A stretch of DNA of 10,448 bases from CAYMJO01 sp964391305 (GCA_964391305.1 CAYMJO010000033.1:1-10448); one strand, 5' to 3'. Counted from the first letter of the stretch, positions 1 to 7,863 are shown. The notes: generated by a model not told the origin, from the sequence alone. Numbers and translations: made by a program.

Positions 1-23
1 TCGGTTATTTTTATAATAACCGA
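1..23 (-). terminator. Stem-loop after the permease gene, possible terminator
   Basis: Bases 1-9 (TCGGTTATT) and 15-23 (AATAACCGA) are perfect reverse complements around a 5-base loop, giving a 9-bp stem. It lies 45 bases past the stop codon of the ABC permease, the last gene of the three-gene unit, which is where a terminator is expected. A U-run for the minus-strand transcript would fall to the left of base 1, outside the window, so intrinsic termination cannot be confirmed. Read on the plus strand, the stem is followed by A-rich sequence, so it is not a good plus-strand terminator. Confidence 0.4.
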
Positions 24-50
24 ACAAAAAACGAACGTCAAGCCGCAACT

Positions 51-59
51 TGTGGATAA
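51..59 (-). promoter_or_regulatory. Perfect DnaA-box 9-mer
   Basis: The plus strand reads TGTGGATAA, so the minus strand reads TTATCCACA, the consensus high-affinity DnaA box. It lies in the short gap between the permease stop and the left-edge stem-loop. Only one perfect box is visible. No dnaA, dnaN or rpmH gene and no AT-rich unwinding element flank it, so this is not evidence of an origin. A lone 9-mer may be a DnaA titration or regulatory site, or chance. Confidence 0.3.
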
Positions 60-68
60 CTATGAAAA

Positions 69-1433
69 TTACTCATATTTCAACGCATCCAATATATCCA
101 GTTTTACCGCTCTACGCGCAGGATAAAGCCCTATTAGCACACTTATCAAAATCACCGCCAATAATATTGCCATAACCAATACCGCCGGAAAGTAAAATAA
201 AGACGTTTGTTCCCCACCAAATTTGACAGCTATCAAGTTCATAATCAAATTAACAATTCTCGCGGAAACAATTCCCAAAACTATTCCCAAAATACCTCCA
301 ATAATTCCTATAAACATTGACTCGAATAAAAATACCTTATAAATATGTTTACTCTCTATTCCGATCGCCCTCATCACACCTATTTCTTTCGTTCTTTCCA
401 GCAGAGAAATTGTCATTGTATTAAAAACACCAAGCGCGGCAATAAATATAATTAAACCTCCAAACAAACCAATTAACACTTTCACTATCGTAAAAATCTG
501 GTTGATTTTTTCTTCAGTATCAGCCAAAGAAAACGCCAAAAAACCAAGCTCCTCAACCGTTCGCTTCACCGGCTGAACATCTTGCCTAGTCTTGACCCTC
601 AATCTCGCAGAATCATAATTCTTTACTTCGGCAAGCGATTTCAAAAAAGAAATGGGAACAAAGGCTTCTATATCACTTCCTTTCGCAACGCCTTTCACTG
701 TAACTTCGACATCTTTTTCAATAACCTCCGCCTCGTTCTCATCTCTGCCAAGCAAATCCGCCTCCAGCTCATCAAGTTTTTGGGAAATATAATCGTTATC
801 AACTTCGCCCGTTTTTTTGACAGATTCTTCTATAACCTGTTTTTTCAACTCATCTATCTGCAACGCCGTATCGGCCATCGATTTTTGTTTCTCCTCATCC
901 GAGACCTGTCTCTGTAATAAAAGATGCAAGCCTATTTTCTGATCACCCTTCTCAAAATTTTTATCAGAAAAAGTATCAGCAAGCCCACTGCTTATAATAA
1001 TCTCTTCGGCGTCTGAGCTGGTAAAACCAATTCTTTTTTCGGGAGATAACGGCTCTATGTTTTCAATTCTGAATTTATCGATTTGAATGCCATAAACAGC
1101 AACATCTATCATCGAGCCTTCTATTTTGACTTGCGCGGGAACACGGACAGACGGACTTACATACATGACATGCTTTATATTTTTAAGCTTTTCCAGAGAA
1201 TCTTCGCTGATTTTTATCAAGTTTGATGACGCGGACGCGACTTCAACAACCGTAAGATTCTCGAATTTTATAATCCTTTCCACAAGAAGCTTTTCCAGCC
1301 CATACCCAAACGAAAGTAGAAATACAATTATACCCACACCCAAAGTAAACCCTCCAACAGTCAAAAAAGTCCGAAGTCTGCGAGACTTTAAATTGGATAC
1401 GGCTAAAAAAGCGATGTAATATAATCGCATCAT
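69..1433 (-). CDS. MacB/FtsX-type ABC transporter permease
   Basis: A 454-residue inner-membrane subunit of an ABC system of the MacB/LolC/FtsX group. The layout is typical: a basic amphipathic N-terminus (residues 14-24), TM1 at about 24-44, a large extracytoplasmic MacB-PCD-like domain (about 55-305), then TM2 (about 313-337), TM3 (about 368-398) and TM4 (about 414-436). The FtsX-family signatures are clear: ERTKEIGVMRAIG at 346-358 after TM2, and a YPARRAVKLDILDALKYE end after TM4. The external domain carries a highly charged, probably helical or coiled-coil stretch at about 175-240 that makes the protein longer than a usual permease of about 400 residues. The first of two adjacent ATG codons is chosen because it forms an ATGA overlap with the stop of the ATPase gene, implying translational coupling; no Shine-Dalgarno is visible. 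This group typically uses ATP hydrolysis for mechanical transmission to periplasmic or surface partners rather than classical substrate passage. The substrate is unknown, and no MacA-like adaptor is in the window. Confidence 0.9.
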   Translation of the reverse strand: MMRLYYIAFLAVSNLKSRRLRTFLTVGGFTLGVGIIVFLLSFGYGLEKLLVERIIKFENLTVVEVASASSNLIKISEDSLEKLKNIKHVMYVSPSVRVPAQVKIEGSMIDVAVYGIQIDKFRIENIEPLSPEKRIGFTSSDAEEIIISSGLADTFSDKNFEKGDQKIGLHLLLQRQVSDEEKQKSMADTALQIDELKKQVIEESVKKTGEVDNDYISQKLDELEADLLGRDENEAEVIEKDVEVTVKGVAKGSDIEAFVPISFLKSLAEVKNYDSARLRVKTRQDVQPVKRTVEELGFLAFSLADTEEKINQIFTIVKVLIGLFGGLIIFIAALGVFNTMTISLLERTKEIGVMRAIGIESKHIYKVFLFESMFIGIIGGILGIVLGIVSARIVNLIMNLIAVKFGGEQTSLFYFPAVLVMAILLAVILISVLIGLYPARRAVKLDILDALKYE

Positions 1434-2128
1434 AATATATTTTTTCTATCCATCACGACCTTGCCGTTGACAAGATGAATTACCCTATTGGCATACCTTA
1501 GAAGATTCATATTGTGAGTTACCATCAGTACTGTTTTCCCCTGTTCTCTCTCCAAAGTTTTGAGGCAATCCATTACAATTACAACATGATCTGGATCAAC
1601 ATTTCCAGTCGGCTCATCAGCTATTATAATAGGAGGATCCAAAATCAATGCCCTGCAAAGTCCGGCCATTTGCTGCTGGCCGTAAGAAAGCTGATGTGGA
1701 TTATGATATTCCAGATGGGATATGCCGAATTTTCTTAATAAAATTCTCGCCTTCGCTCTTTGAACTCCAAGTGAAAAACCCTTGATCGCGAGAGGTAAAC
1801 CGACATTCAATCCTACATCAAGAGAACGAACCCATTCGGTATGCTGGAAAAGCGTTCCAAAAGTATCGCACCTATAACGAGCTTTTTTTTCATCGCCAAA
1901 TTGATCTATTTTTTTTCCATCAATCAAAACAACACCCTTCGTAGGTTGAATTATGCCCAGTATGAGATGCAGCAAAGTAGACTTGCCGCATCCCGATGGC
2001 CCAACTATGATCACGAATTCGCCTTTTTTTATATTGAGACTAACTCCTCCAACCGCCTTGGTAACATTTTCACCAATATAAAAAAATTTGGCGACAGATT
2101 TAGTGATAATGACAAAATCCTCTCTCAT
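1430..2128 (-). CDS. ABC transporter ATP-binding protein (MacB/LolD-type)
   Basis: A 232-residue stand-alone nucleotide-binding subunit. Visible motifs: Walker A GPSGCGKST (43-51), Q-loop FQ (94-95), ABC signature LSYGQ (147-151), Walker B IIIADEPTG (167-175) with catalytic Glu172, D-loop around NVD (176-178) and H-loop His205. The length and the ADEPTGN signature match the LolD/MacB/FtsE branch, which pairs with FtsX-type permeases, and such a permease follows directly with a 4-base ATGA overlap. Oddities: the signature is LSYGQ instead of LSGGQ, and the following QQQR is QQQM. The start is secure because an in-frame TAA lies at 2141-2143, just upstream. The ribosome binding site is weak (only an A-rich AAAAG). 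The gene begins 47 bases after the giant exported-protein gene, with no terminator between them, so co-transcription is likely. It is predicted to energise the permease from the cytoplasm. Confidence 0.93.
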   Translation of the reverse strand: MREDFVIITKSVAKFFYIGENVTKAVGGVSLNIKKGEFVIIVGPSGCGKSTLLHLILGIIQPTKGVVLIDGKKIDQFGDEKKARYRCDTFGTLFQHTEWVRSLDVGLNVGLPLAIKGFSLGVQRAKARILLRKFGISHLEYHNPHQLSYGQQQMAGLCRALILDPPIIIADEPTGNVDPDHVVIVMDCLKTLEREQGKTVLMVTHNMNLLRYANRVIHLVNGKVVMDRKNIL

Positions 2129-2175
2129 CTTTTTGAGATTTTAAAAAACAAACTTCTATCGAAAAAAACTTTGAA

Positions 2176-5100
2176 TTAAAACATATCGCCGACCTTCGTA
2201 ATCCAGAAAAAGATGCTTTCGAGATTGGAAAACATCTCTTGAATAATAGAGGCTCTTTTCCTCGTAGTGAGTACTACATAATTGTCAGACTCTGTAATAT
2301 TGCCAGATTTATCTTTAGAAATAACCCTGACATGATATCCTTGCGCCGAACGCACATCTGTAATAACCACTCCATGATCGTTCACCAAAGCCGCGTCTTC
2401 CGCTGTTTTCTGGGTATATGAACCGCTAAGACCTTCCCCAAATTCAACTTGAGAAGTTGAAATCTCATCCGTCTTCCACGAAACAAATATTTGAGATCTG
2501 CCGTCTTCACCAGAGCCCACCGTCTGTGAATCGGTTTTCACATCGTAAATTAAAGGCGGCACCGTATCCGTCATCGTTGTAAATTTATGATCGTCAGATG
2601 CTGCTTTATTGCCGAACTGATCCAATCCCTCTATTCTCGCTTTGTATTCAGTATCATCCTCCAATCCCAGCAAAAGTATATTATGATCTGTGGTAAGTTC
2701 AGAATTTACGCGCTCAACCTCCTTTTCATCACTCTTTCTATAAATTACAGAAGAAGTCGTCGGAGTATTTGTTTTCCAGAGAACCTCTGTTCTCCCCTGC
2801 GTCTGATTCTGAAAACGTACATTCGAAACGACCGGATAAGGAAGCGTTTCAAAAATATGAACTTCTCCCTCGACATAATTTCCCTCCACATCTGTCCCTG
2901 ACGTTTTATAATAATATTTTGTTGAATGAGACAAATTCTCAAGTCTTATAGTATGTTTGGTCACTGTAGATTTAGAGGTATCCTCTATTGCAGTCCCCAA
3001 ATCTGATGTCTTGCCAAAACTCATCTTGGTTGTGGTGATAATATTCGTATCCCAAGTGGCAATCGCGGAATCCAAGCCTATATCTGAAATTTGCACATTG
3101 CTTATCCTCGGGGCCTCACTTGTCTTAAAAACACTTTCGCTGGAATAAACAACATTATCATCAATATCAACGCTTTTTATTCTGTATTTATAAACCGTTT
3201 CTGGCTCCAAGCCCGAGAGAGTCACTTCATGTTTATTGACATATTCAGATATCCCAACTTCTTTTTCAGAGTAACTTGCTTTACCATACTGCACAAAAGA
3301 ATTGGTTAATCTTTCCGAAGTCTCCCACTTAACAACAGCCGTATATGGACCAGCCGTAACCTGCGGCGCTTGAGTCAATTCCGGCGCAGTCGTGTACCGT
3401 CCCTCTGGGGTTCCAGATACAACACTGGAAGCCCCTGATTCAGAACCAGCATTATCAACAGCCTTCACCCTATAATAATATTTTTTGTTTTTCGAAAGAC
3501 CCGTATCAATATAAGCTATTGAAGTGGTGGTGCTTATTTGTGAAAAATCATCGCCATTGGTAGACCTCTCCACTTTATAATAATCAAAAGTATCCTCGTC
3601 TAAATTTTCAGGCTGCATCCATGTGATAGTGAACGAATATTTTTTAGCCGATCTGTCTGATGAGTCAGTCAGCAAAACATTGCGGGGAGCTTTTGGAGCC
3701 CTTGTGCTACAATCAAAATTTACAGAAGCGTACAGATCCCAATTAATATTTCCGCCATCATCCTTTGCCACGACATAGAAAGTGTTTTCACCCTGCTGGG
3801 ATGCCGCCGCAAAAGCGTCCAAAGAAGTATCTGTGGTCCACGTGGCATTATCCTCCGTAGGCTCTGCATTGATACTATAATAATAACCTTCTATCGCGCC
3901 TGTGTAGGAAGCGGGCTCACTCCATGAAAAAGCAAAAGAATTTTCATCCGAAGACGAAGGCGTAGCCGCGAGATTCTGGGGTTCAGAAGGAGCAACTCCC
4001 GCATAATGATAATTCACGTATATATAGCTGGACTCATTGCCTGCACTATCCCTCGCCTTTAAGTAAAATTTATTAGCGCCCTCTTGATACGGAACAAGGG
4101 AAGAATCTTCCGCCGTTGAGATAGATGTTGCCGTTATGAGAGAAGAATCTGTCGCTCCAGTTGCTCCAGTTTTGTATTTGTATCCAGCCATGCCGGAAGA
4201 AGCATCGGTTGCAGCGGTCCACAAAAAAGTATAGCTCGTTGTATTTACATAACCCGCGGGAGAAGCAACCAACGTCTGACTGCTGGTCTCCGGAGCAACC
4301 GTGTCAATTTTGTAAGTAAATACTGTATAAACAGCCGTGTTAGCATTTGTATAAACATTGCCGCCGTCATCCTTAGTCTGAATACGAAGATAATAACTAG
4401 AGCCGCTCGTGGTGCCGCTTAGGCTTGCTGTATAATTTGCCGCAGTCTGATAATTGCCAGAAGTCGATGGAATAGCAGTCTCATCCGTACCGAAATACAC
4501 ATAATAACCATCAACTCCAGATGGAGTACTGCCTGGATCGGTTGCGCCGGACCAGCTGAAATACGGCGTCGTGTAATTATACCAAGAGCTGGAGGTTAAA
4601 CTGGTTCCCTGTCCGCTGTTGGAATAACCATTGATCGTCGTGGGATTGGTAGGCGCATCGGTGTCCGTGGAATAACCAATATCAATATTGTCAAGCTGAA
4701 CCAACTGTGAACCATCGCCTGTCAAGAATGCCTTGAACATTATCTGTTTCGCGGAAGTCGGAAAAGAACCAATATTCGTATTTACGACGGACGCGGAATT
4801 ATAATCTGAAGCTCCCGCGCTAGCCCATGTGGATCCACTCCAATATTTCCAAGTACTGCCCCCGTCATCCGATAATTGATAATTGATCGAACCTCCGTTT
4901 TTTGTGGCTGTCTCTGTGAAAGAATCCCAAGAATATAAATTTGAAACGCTCAACGCAGACGTGGGACGAACAGTCGGACTGCTGGTATAATAACGCTGAT
5001 AAGTGCCCGTGACATCGCTCAAATCTGGAGAATAGCTGGAATCCGAGGTATTAAAATATGCTTTATACTGCAAATACCTGCTCGAAGAAGAATATGATTC

Positions 5101-6600
5101 TCCATCAGGATTGGTAAAATATTTTGAAGTGGAACCATTGGGACCTACAAAACTTCCAGTTGGAGGGCTTGAGGCACCAGTCCTTGCTTGAAGCCTAAGC
5201 GTATGCGTAGCAGGTTCCGTGGCAGTGTATTTCCTGATATAAAAATTATCCATTTGGAAACTAAGATCATTGTCCACACCCCACTCTTTTCCAAAAAGCA
5301 CAACGTAATCCGGTGAAACTTGCGTAAAATCACTTCCGGCCTGCGACCAGGTGCTTTTATCAAAAGAAACCCAAAAAGTACATGTACCGCTGACATTTCT
5401 AATTTTAACGTAAGCCGGCAGTGTGGTGCTGCTATAGCTCGCCAAATTACCTTGACCTATTTCTTCCATCAAAAAATTATCGAAACCATTATTATATCTT
5501 CCCCAAAGATAAGCGGTGCCGTCACTTTGATACACAGCTAAGCCTGTTTGCGAAAAATCATTAACTGTGTAACTATCCACTCTCACAACAGCCTCCCATG
5601 AACCAGACAGAGGACTCTTGGTCCGCAGTACTGTTTCATACCTTGCCACATCCCACCAATCGTTAGTCTCCGAACCGGTATAGACAAGATTCAATTTTTG
5701 ACTTGACTCCGTGATGCTTCCGTTTCCGCTCAAGGCGGACCACCGCGTAGTCGTATCTAAACTATTATCATCAAAATCATCCCCGACAATAAACGTGTTT
5801 TGGGCATTGCTTGTACTTGAGGCGCTGGCATTTCCAAAGTACATCCACATATTTTGAGTCGAAGCAGCTGAAATACTCGGCACTTCCACCCAAACAACAG
5901 TACTCGTGGATGCCACGGTTAAATCTGGATCCGTCCAGTGATCCAAAACTGTTGTTCCATTGCTGTCGGTAAACCGAAGATCATCAAAATCCGCCTGCAT
6001 ATCTCCATCGTAACTAACTTCCACCTTGACTTGGTAATTAGTCTGTGCATCGCCGCTGCTATTGTCAATCTTTACAAGCTGTCGCCTTGTCCAATCCGAA
6101 TCGCATGTCCCAGCCGTGCTGCACCAAGAGGTAGTTGCTCCGGAATTCCAGCCTAATTGAGTCCATCCATTGAATGTCCCTCCGTCCTTGGTAGAAGAAG
6201 TATAATTGCCGGAAGTCTGTCCGGAGGACAATTGTATATGATCAGTGCTCCATTCCGTATTGCTGTGAGTGCCGTTAAATTCCCCTTCAGTATTGTCAAC
6301 AAATGTCTGACTCTCAAGCGAAAGTTGTGCCGCTCCGCCTGAAAACTCTATTCCAGCATCGTATGTATAACCACTCGAACTGTTGAAATTCCATGTATTT
6401 GTAGCGCTTTCCGCAAAAATAGAAGTATCTCCGACAAACATTGTTATCAAGGCAATACAAAGAATAACGGAAACAAACACCTGCACTAGATATTTTTTTC
6501 TTAATTTTTTTACAAAAACCAAAAAAATCTTTCTCGCACTGTTCGAAGAAATTGCCCTGGAAATACTGTCTATTTCTTTTTTGTAGCGATTTTTAACCAT
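2176..6600 (-). CDS. Giant exported DUF2341/LamG-like/fibronectin type III protein
   Basis: A 1474-residue putative surface protein. A basic 36-residue N-terminus precedes a hydrophobic segment (about 37-57) ending near SIFAESA, read as a signal peptide with an unusually long n-region or as an uncleaved anchor. Next come a short region with a Cys160/Cys166 pair (WCSTAGTCD), a DUF2341 domain (about 170-272, ending in MWMYFGN), a LamG/concanavalin-like domain (about 274-460), two beta-rich modules (about 465-537 and 540-644), three Ig/Fn3-like modules (about 650-964), a good Fn3 domain (about 967-1065), and four modules resembling Fn3 or the purple acid phosphatase N-domain (about 1075-1446). 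Each of those four carries a W.T....T..... signature. The C-terminus is a short amphipathic segment (FFWITKVGDMF) with no LPXTG motif. DUF2341 and LamG domains often bind carbohydrate, so a role in adhesion or surface binding is inferred. I chose ATG at 6600 over the adjacent upstream TTG at 6603. A strong promoter lies just upstream, and the ABC pair follows 47 bases downstream. Confidence 0.88.
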   Translation of the reverse strand: MVKNRYKKEIDSISRAISSNSARKIFLVFVKKLRKKYLVQVFVSVILCIALITMFVGDTSIFAESATNTWNFNSSSGYTYDAGIEFSGGAAQLSLESQTFVDNTEGEFNGTHSNTEWSTDHIQLSSGQTSGNYTSSTKDGGTFNGWTQLGWNSGATTSWCSTAGTCDSDWTRRQLVKIDNSSGDAQTNYQVKVEVSYDGDMQADFDDLRFTDSNGTTVLDHWTDPDLTVASTSTVVWVEVPSISAASTQNMWMYFGNASASSTSNAQNTFIVGDDFDDNSLDTTTRWSALSGNGSITESSQKLNLVYTGSETNDWWDVARYETVLRTKSPLSGSWEAVVRVDSYTVNDFSQTGLAVYQSDGTAYLWGRYNNGFDNFLMEEIGQGNLASYSSTTLPAYVKIRNVSGTCTFWVSFDKSTWSQAGSDFTQVSPDYVVLFGKEWGVDNDLSFQMDNFYIRKYTATEPATHTLRLQARTGASSPPTGSFVGPNGSTSKYFTNPDGESYSSSSRYLQYKAYFNTSDSSYSPDLSDVTGTYQRYYTSSPTVRPTSALSVSNLYSWDSFTETATKNGGSINYQLSDDGGSTWKYWSGSTWASAGASDYNSASVVNTNIGSFPTSAKQIMFKAFLTGDGSQLVQLDNIDIGYSTDTDAPTNPTTINGYSNSGQGTSLTSSSWYNYTTPYFSWSGATDPGSTPSGVDGYYVYFGTDETAIPSTSGNYQTAANYTASLSGTTSGSSYYLRIQTKDDGGNVYTNANTAVYTVFTYKIDTVAPETSSQTLVASPAGYVNTTSYTFLWTAATDASSGMAGYKYKTGATGATDSSLITATSISTAEDSSLVPYQEGANKFYLKARDSAGNESSYIYVNYHYAGVAPSEPQNLAATPSSSDENSFAFSWSEPASYTGAIEGYYYSINAEPTEDNATWTTDTSLDAFAAASQQGENTFYVVAKDDGGNINWDLYASVNFDCSTRAPKAPRNVLLTDSSDRSAKKYSFTITWMQPENLDEDTFDYYKVERSTNGDDFSQISTTTSIAYIDTGLSKNKKYYYRVKAVDNAGSESGASSVVSGTPEGRYTTAPELTQAPQVTAGPYTAVVKWETSERLTNSFVQYGKASYSEKEVGISEYVNKHEVTLSGLEPETVYKYRIKSVDIDDNVVYSSESVFKTSEAPRISNVQISDIGLDSAIATWDTNIITTTKMSFGKTSDLGTAIEDTSKSTVTKHTIRLENLSHSTKYYYKTSGTDVEGNYVEGEVHIFETLPYPVVSNVRFQNQTQGRTEVLWKTNTPTTSSVIYRKSDEKEVERVNSELTTDHNILLLGLEDDTEYKARIEGLDQFGNKAASDDHKFTTMTDTVPPLIYDVKTDSQTVGSGEDGRSQIFVSWKTDEISTSQVEFGEGLSGSYTQKTAEDAALVNDHGVVITDVRSAQGYHVRVISKDKSGNITESDNYVVLTTRKRASIIQEMFSNLESIFFWITKVGDMF

Positions 6601-6626
6601 CAAAATTCTAAGTTCGATCTCGCTAT

Positions 6627-6655
6627 ATTATAACAATTTTTTTGTTTTTTTGCAA
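6627..6655 (-). promoter_or_regulatory. Extended -10 sigma70-type promoter for the giant protein/ABC operon
   Basis: On the minus strand a perfect TATAAT -10 box (6627-6632) is preceded by TGT, giving the extended -10 form TGnTATAAT. A -35-like TTGCAA (6650-6655; 4 of 6 matches to TTGACA) sits exactly 17 bases upstream. The spacer is A-rich on the coding strand. Transcription would start near 6620, leaving a leader of about 20 bases before the ATG at 6600. It lies between the end of the DUF2229 gene and the start of the giant gene, which suggests that the left three genes form their own transcription unit. Confidence 0.7.
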
Positions 6656-6678
6656 AATCCAAAAATCCACAACCTTAC

Positions 6679-7785
6679 TTAAAACTTAAAATTAGCCATT
6701 TTTCCAACATTTAAATTCGAAATTTTTCCATTGATTTCCAAAATTCTCTTCCCTTTCACAAGATCCACAAAAGCTTCGACCCTCGTCTGTATTCCGGCTT
6801 TTCCAGAATGTTCATCAACAGACAGGCTCATTATTGGAAAATTTTTCTCTTGGGAAATTTTTGCAAGAATCGGACGAACAGTCACCTCCGGCATGCACCC
6901 AAACACGGCAATATGAACAACGCCATCGAAGCCTTTTTTATGATATCCCAAAGCATCCGCGACAGAAGCTCTGCCATGTCCGCCAACCCTGAACTTAAGA
7001 TACGGCCATGCCGTTTTGATTTCCCTGCGCTTGTTCCATGGTAAACCGTGAGTTATAAAGCTTGAAAGCCGCAATTTCTTATGGACTTCAATGCCTAAAT
7101 TTCCCAAAATTTTTTCTATTTCCTGATTCACAAAAGGCTCCAACAAGCTATATATTTCTCCGACAATTCCAACTCGTGTAACCGAATTTCCAATGGGCTT
7201 TTGTGCTATCATAGAAAACCTCTGATTCACTTTTTGCTTCGCAAATTTAAAACTCCGTGCCGTATGCACATATTTGACAAAAGTAAAACATTCTTTTTGA
7301 ATTTTCGTAACTTCGCCTCCGATCACCGCACGAGGTCTGTATTTATAACCCAAATCTTCTATATACTCTACGAGCTTCGTTCTTCTCCAAAACGGAATTG
7401 CCGCAAGCAAAATCTGCACAAAATTTTTGTTCGATAATTTTTTAAATTGTTTTAGAAAATTTTTTGCATCAAAAATGAAAAAATCAATATCTTTGCCAAG
7501 CTCGTCCAAAATTTTCCGCTGGAGCGCCGCGTAGTAGCGCATTCTGCATTCTCCGCGACTTGCAAACATCAGAACTGAATCCGCTCCCCGTTCAACACCA
7601 TCAAGCAAATTACCGATATTAATCTTACAGGGAAAACAAATAAATTCAGGGGAATGTTGCACTCCAAGCTCAACGGTCTTTTTATTTGTAGCCTCGGGCA
7701 AAACAGGCTCGCAACCGAGATCTCTGACAAGTCCTTCGAACGCATGAAAATAGTTGCCCATGTGCGGAAAAGTAACCCTGCGCAT
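6679..7785 (-). CDS. Acyl-CoA dehydratase activase-related protein, COG3581-like
   Basis: A 368-residue protein of the 2-hydroxyglutaryl-CoA dehydratase/CoA-activase-associated group, the C-terminal module of long activase-DUF2229 proteins in other anaerobes. Visible family marks: an N-terminus MRRVTFPHMGNY, CFPCK at 50-54, RGECR at 77-81, GGHGRASVADAL at 268-279, FGCMPE at 295-300 and DEHSGKAGIQTRVEAFVD at 324-341. The conserved cysteines (Cys50, Cys53, Cys80, Cys297) are candidate iron-sulfur ligands, as in HgdB/BcrB-like proteins. There is no signal peptide, so it is cytoplasmic. The exact reaction is unknown; relatives take part in ATP-driven low-potential electron transfer, but no ATPase is encoded nearby. 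The start fits the family N-terminus although no Shine-Dalgarno precedes it. It follows the COG3580-like gene by 97 bases; the neighbouring pair suggests a shared complex. Confidence 0.82.
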   Translation of the reverse strand: MRRVTFPHMGNYFHAFEGLVRDLGCEPVLPEATNKKTVELGVQHSPEFICFPCKINIGNLLDGVERGADSVLMFASRGECRMRYYAALQRKILDELGKDIDFFIFDAKNFLKQFKKLSNKNFVQILLAAIPFWRRTKLVEYIEDLGYKYRPRAVIGGEVTKIQKECFTFVKYVHTARSFKFAKQKVNQRFSMIAQKPIGNSVTRVGIVGEIYSLLEPFVNQEIEKILGNLGIEVHKKLRLSSFITHGLPWNKRREIKTAWPYLKFRVGGHGRASVADALGYHKKGFDGVVHIAVFGCMPEVTVRPILAKISQEKNFPIMSLSVDEHSGKAGIQTRVEAFVDLVKGKRILEINGKISNLNVGKMANFKF

Positions 7786-7790
7786 AAACT

Positions 7791-7858
7791 TTACAAATTT
7801 CTAACAAATTAAATTAAACTCTATTAGACTATGAATCCGTAGATTTGTTAATTTGTAA
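7791..7858. repeat. Imperfect inverted repeat in the spacer between the two DUF2229 genes
   Basis: The left arm TTACAAAT-ttc-TAACAAAT (7791-7809) pairs with the right arm ATTTGTTAATTTGTAA (7843-7858): sixteen base pairs interrupted by one 3-base bulge, with a loop of about 33 bases. The pairs are almost all A-T, so a hairpin would be weak and there is no U-run typical of a terminator. The structure could be a short intergenic repeat element or a weak RNA fold ahead of the downstream gene. Confidence 0.5.
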
Positions 7859-7863
7859 TTCAT
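7801..7863 (-). CDS. Possible 20-residue leader ORF
   Basis: An ATG at 7861-7863 is preceded, 7 bases upstream, by AGGGAG (minus strand of 7871-7876), the best Shine-Dalgarno match I found at any start in this window. The ORF encodes MNYKLTNLRIHSLIEFNLIC and stops at TAG (7801-7803). It is in the same frame as the following COG3581-like gene, whose ATG comes 15 bases after that stop. It contains the right arm and loop of the inverted repeat at 7791-7858. It may be a leader peptide coupling translation to the next gene, or a chance arrangement just after the end of the previous gene. The composition shows no recognisable family or run of a single amino acid. Confidence 0.22.
   Translation of the reverse strand: MNYKLTNLRIHSLIEFNLIC

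Noticed and set aside
582..1419. Plus-strand ORFs inside the permease gene
   Set aside because: They lie wholly antisense to a gene with clear family motifs, show no recognisable domain and have no ribosome binding site; they are shadows of the real frame.
2239..3309. Several short plus-strand ORFs antisense to the Fn3 region
   Set aside because: They are antisense to repeated beta-sandwich modules, have low-complexity or unnatural composition, and no start signals.
5145..5396. Minus-strand ORF overlapping the LamG-like region in another frame
   Set aside because: It lies inside the giant gene, whose frame there encodes a coherent domain; the alternative product has no family features.
3300..6300. 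Repeated short motifs in the giant gene as DNA repeats or CRISPR
   Set aside because: The periodicity is at the protein level (Ig/Fn3 modules of about 90-100 residues) with diverged codons; there are no identical spaced repeats.
6601..6603. TTG as the start of the giant protein
   Set aside because: An ATG follows directly; no ribosome binding site favours the TTG, and ATG is the more common start.
6663..6671. Second DnaA-box-like site (ATCCACA) before the giant gene's promoter
   Set aside because: It differs from the consensus at two or more positions and stands alone; this is expected by chance.
6604..6678. Terminator after the COG3581-like gene
   Set aside because: Only a TTTTGCAAAA palindrome and A/T runs are visible; there is no stable stem followed by a U-run in the minus-strand transcript.
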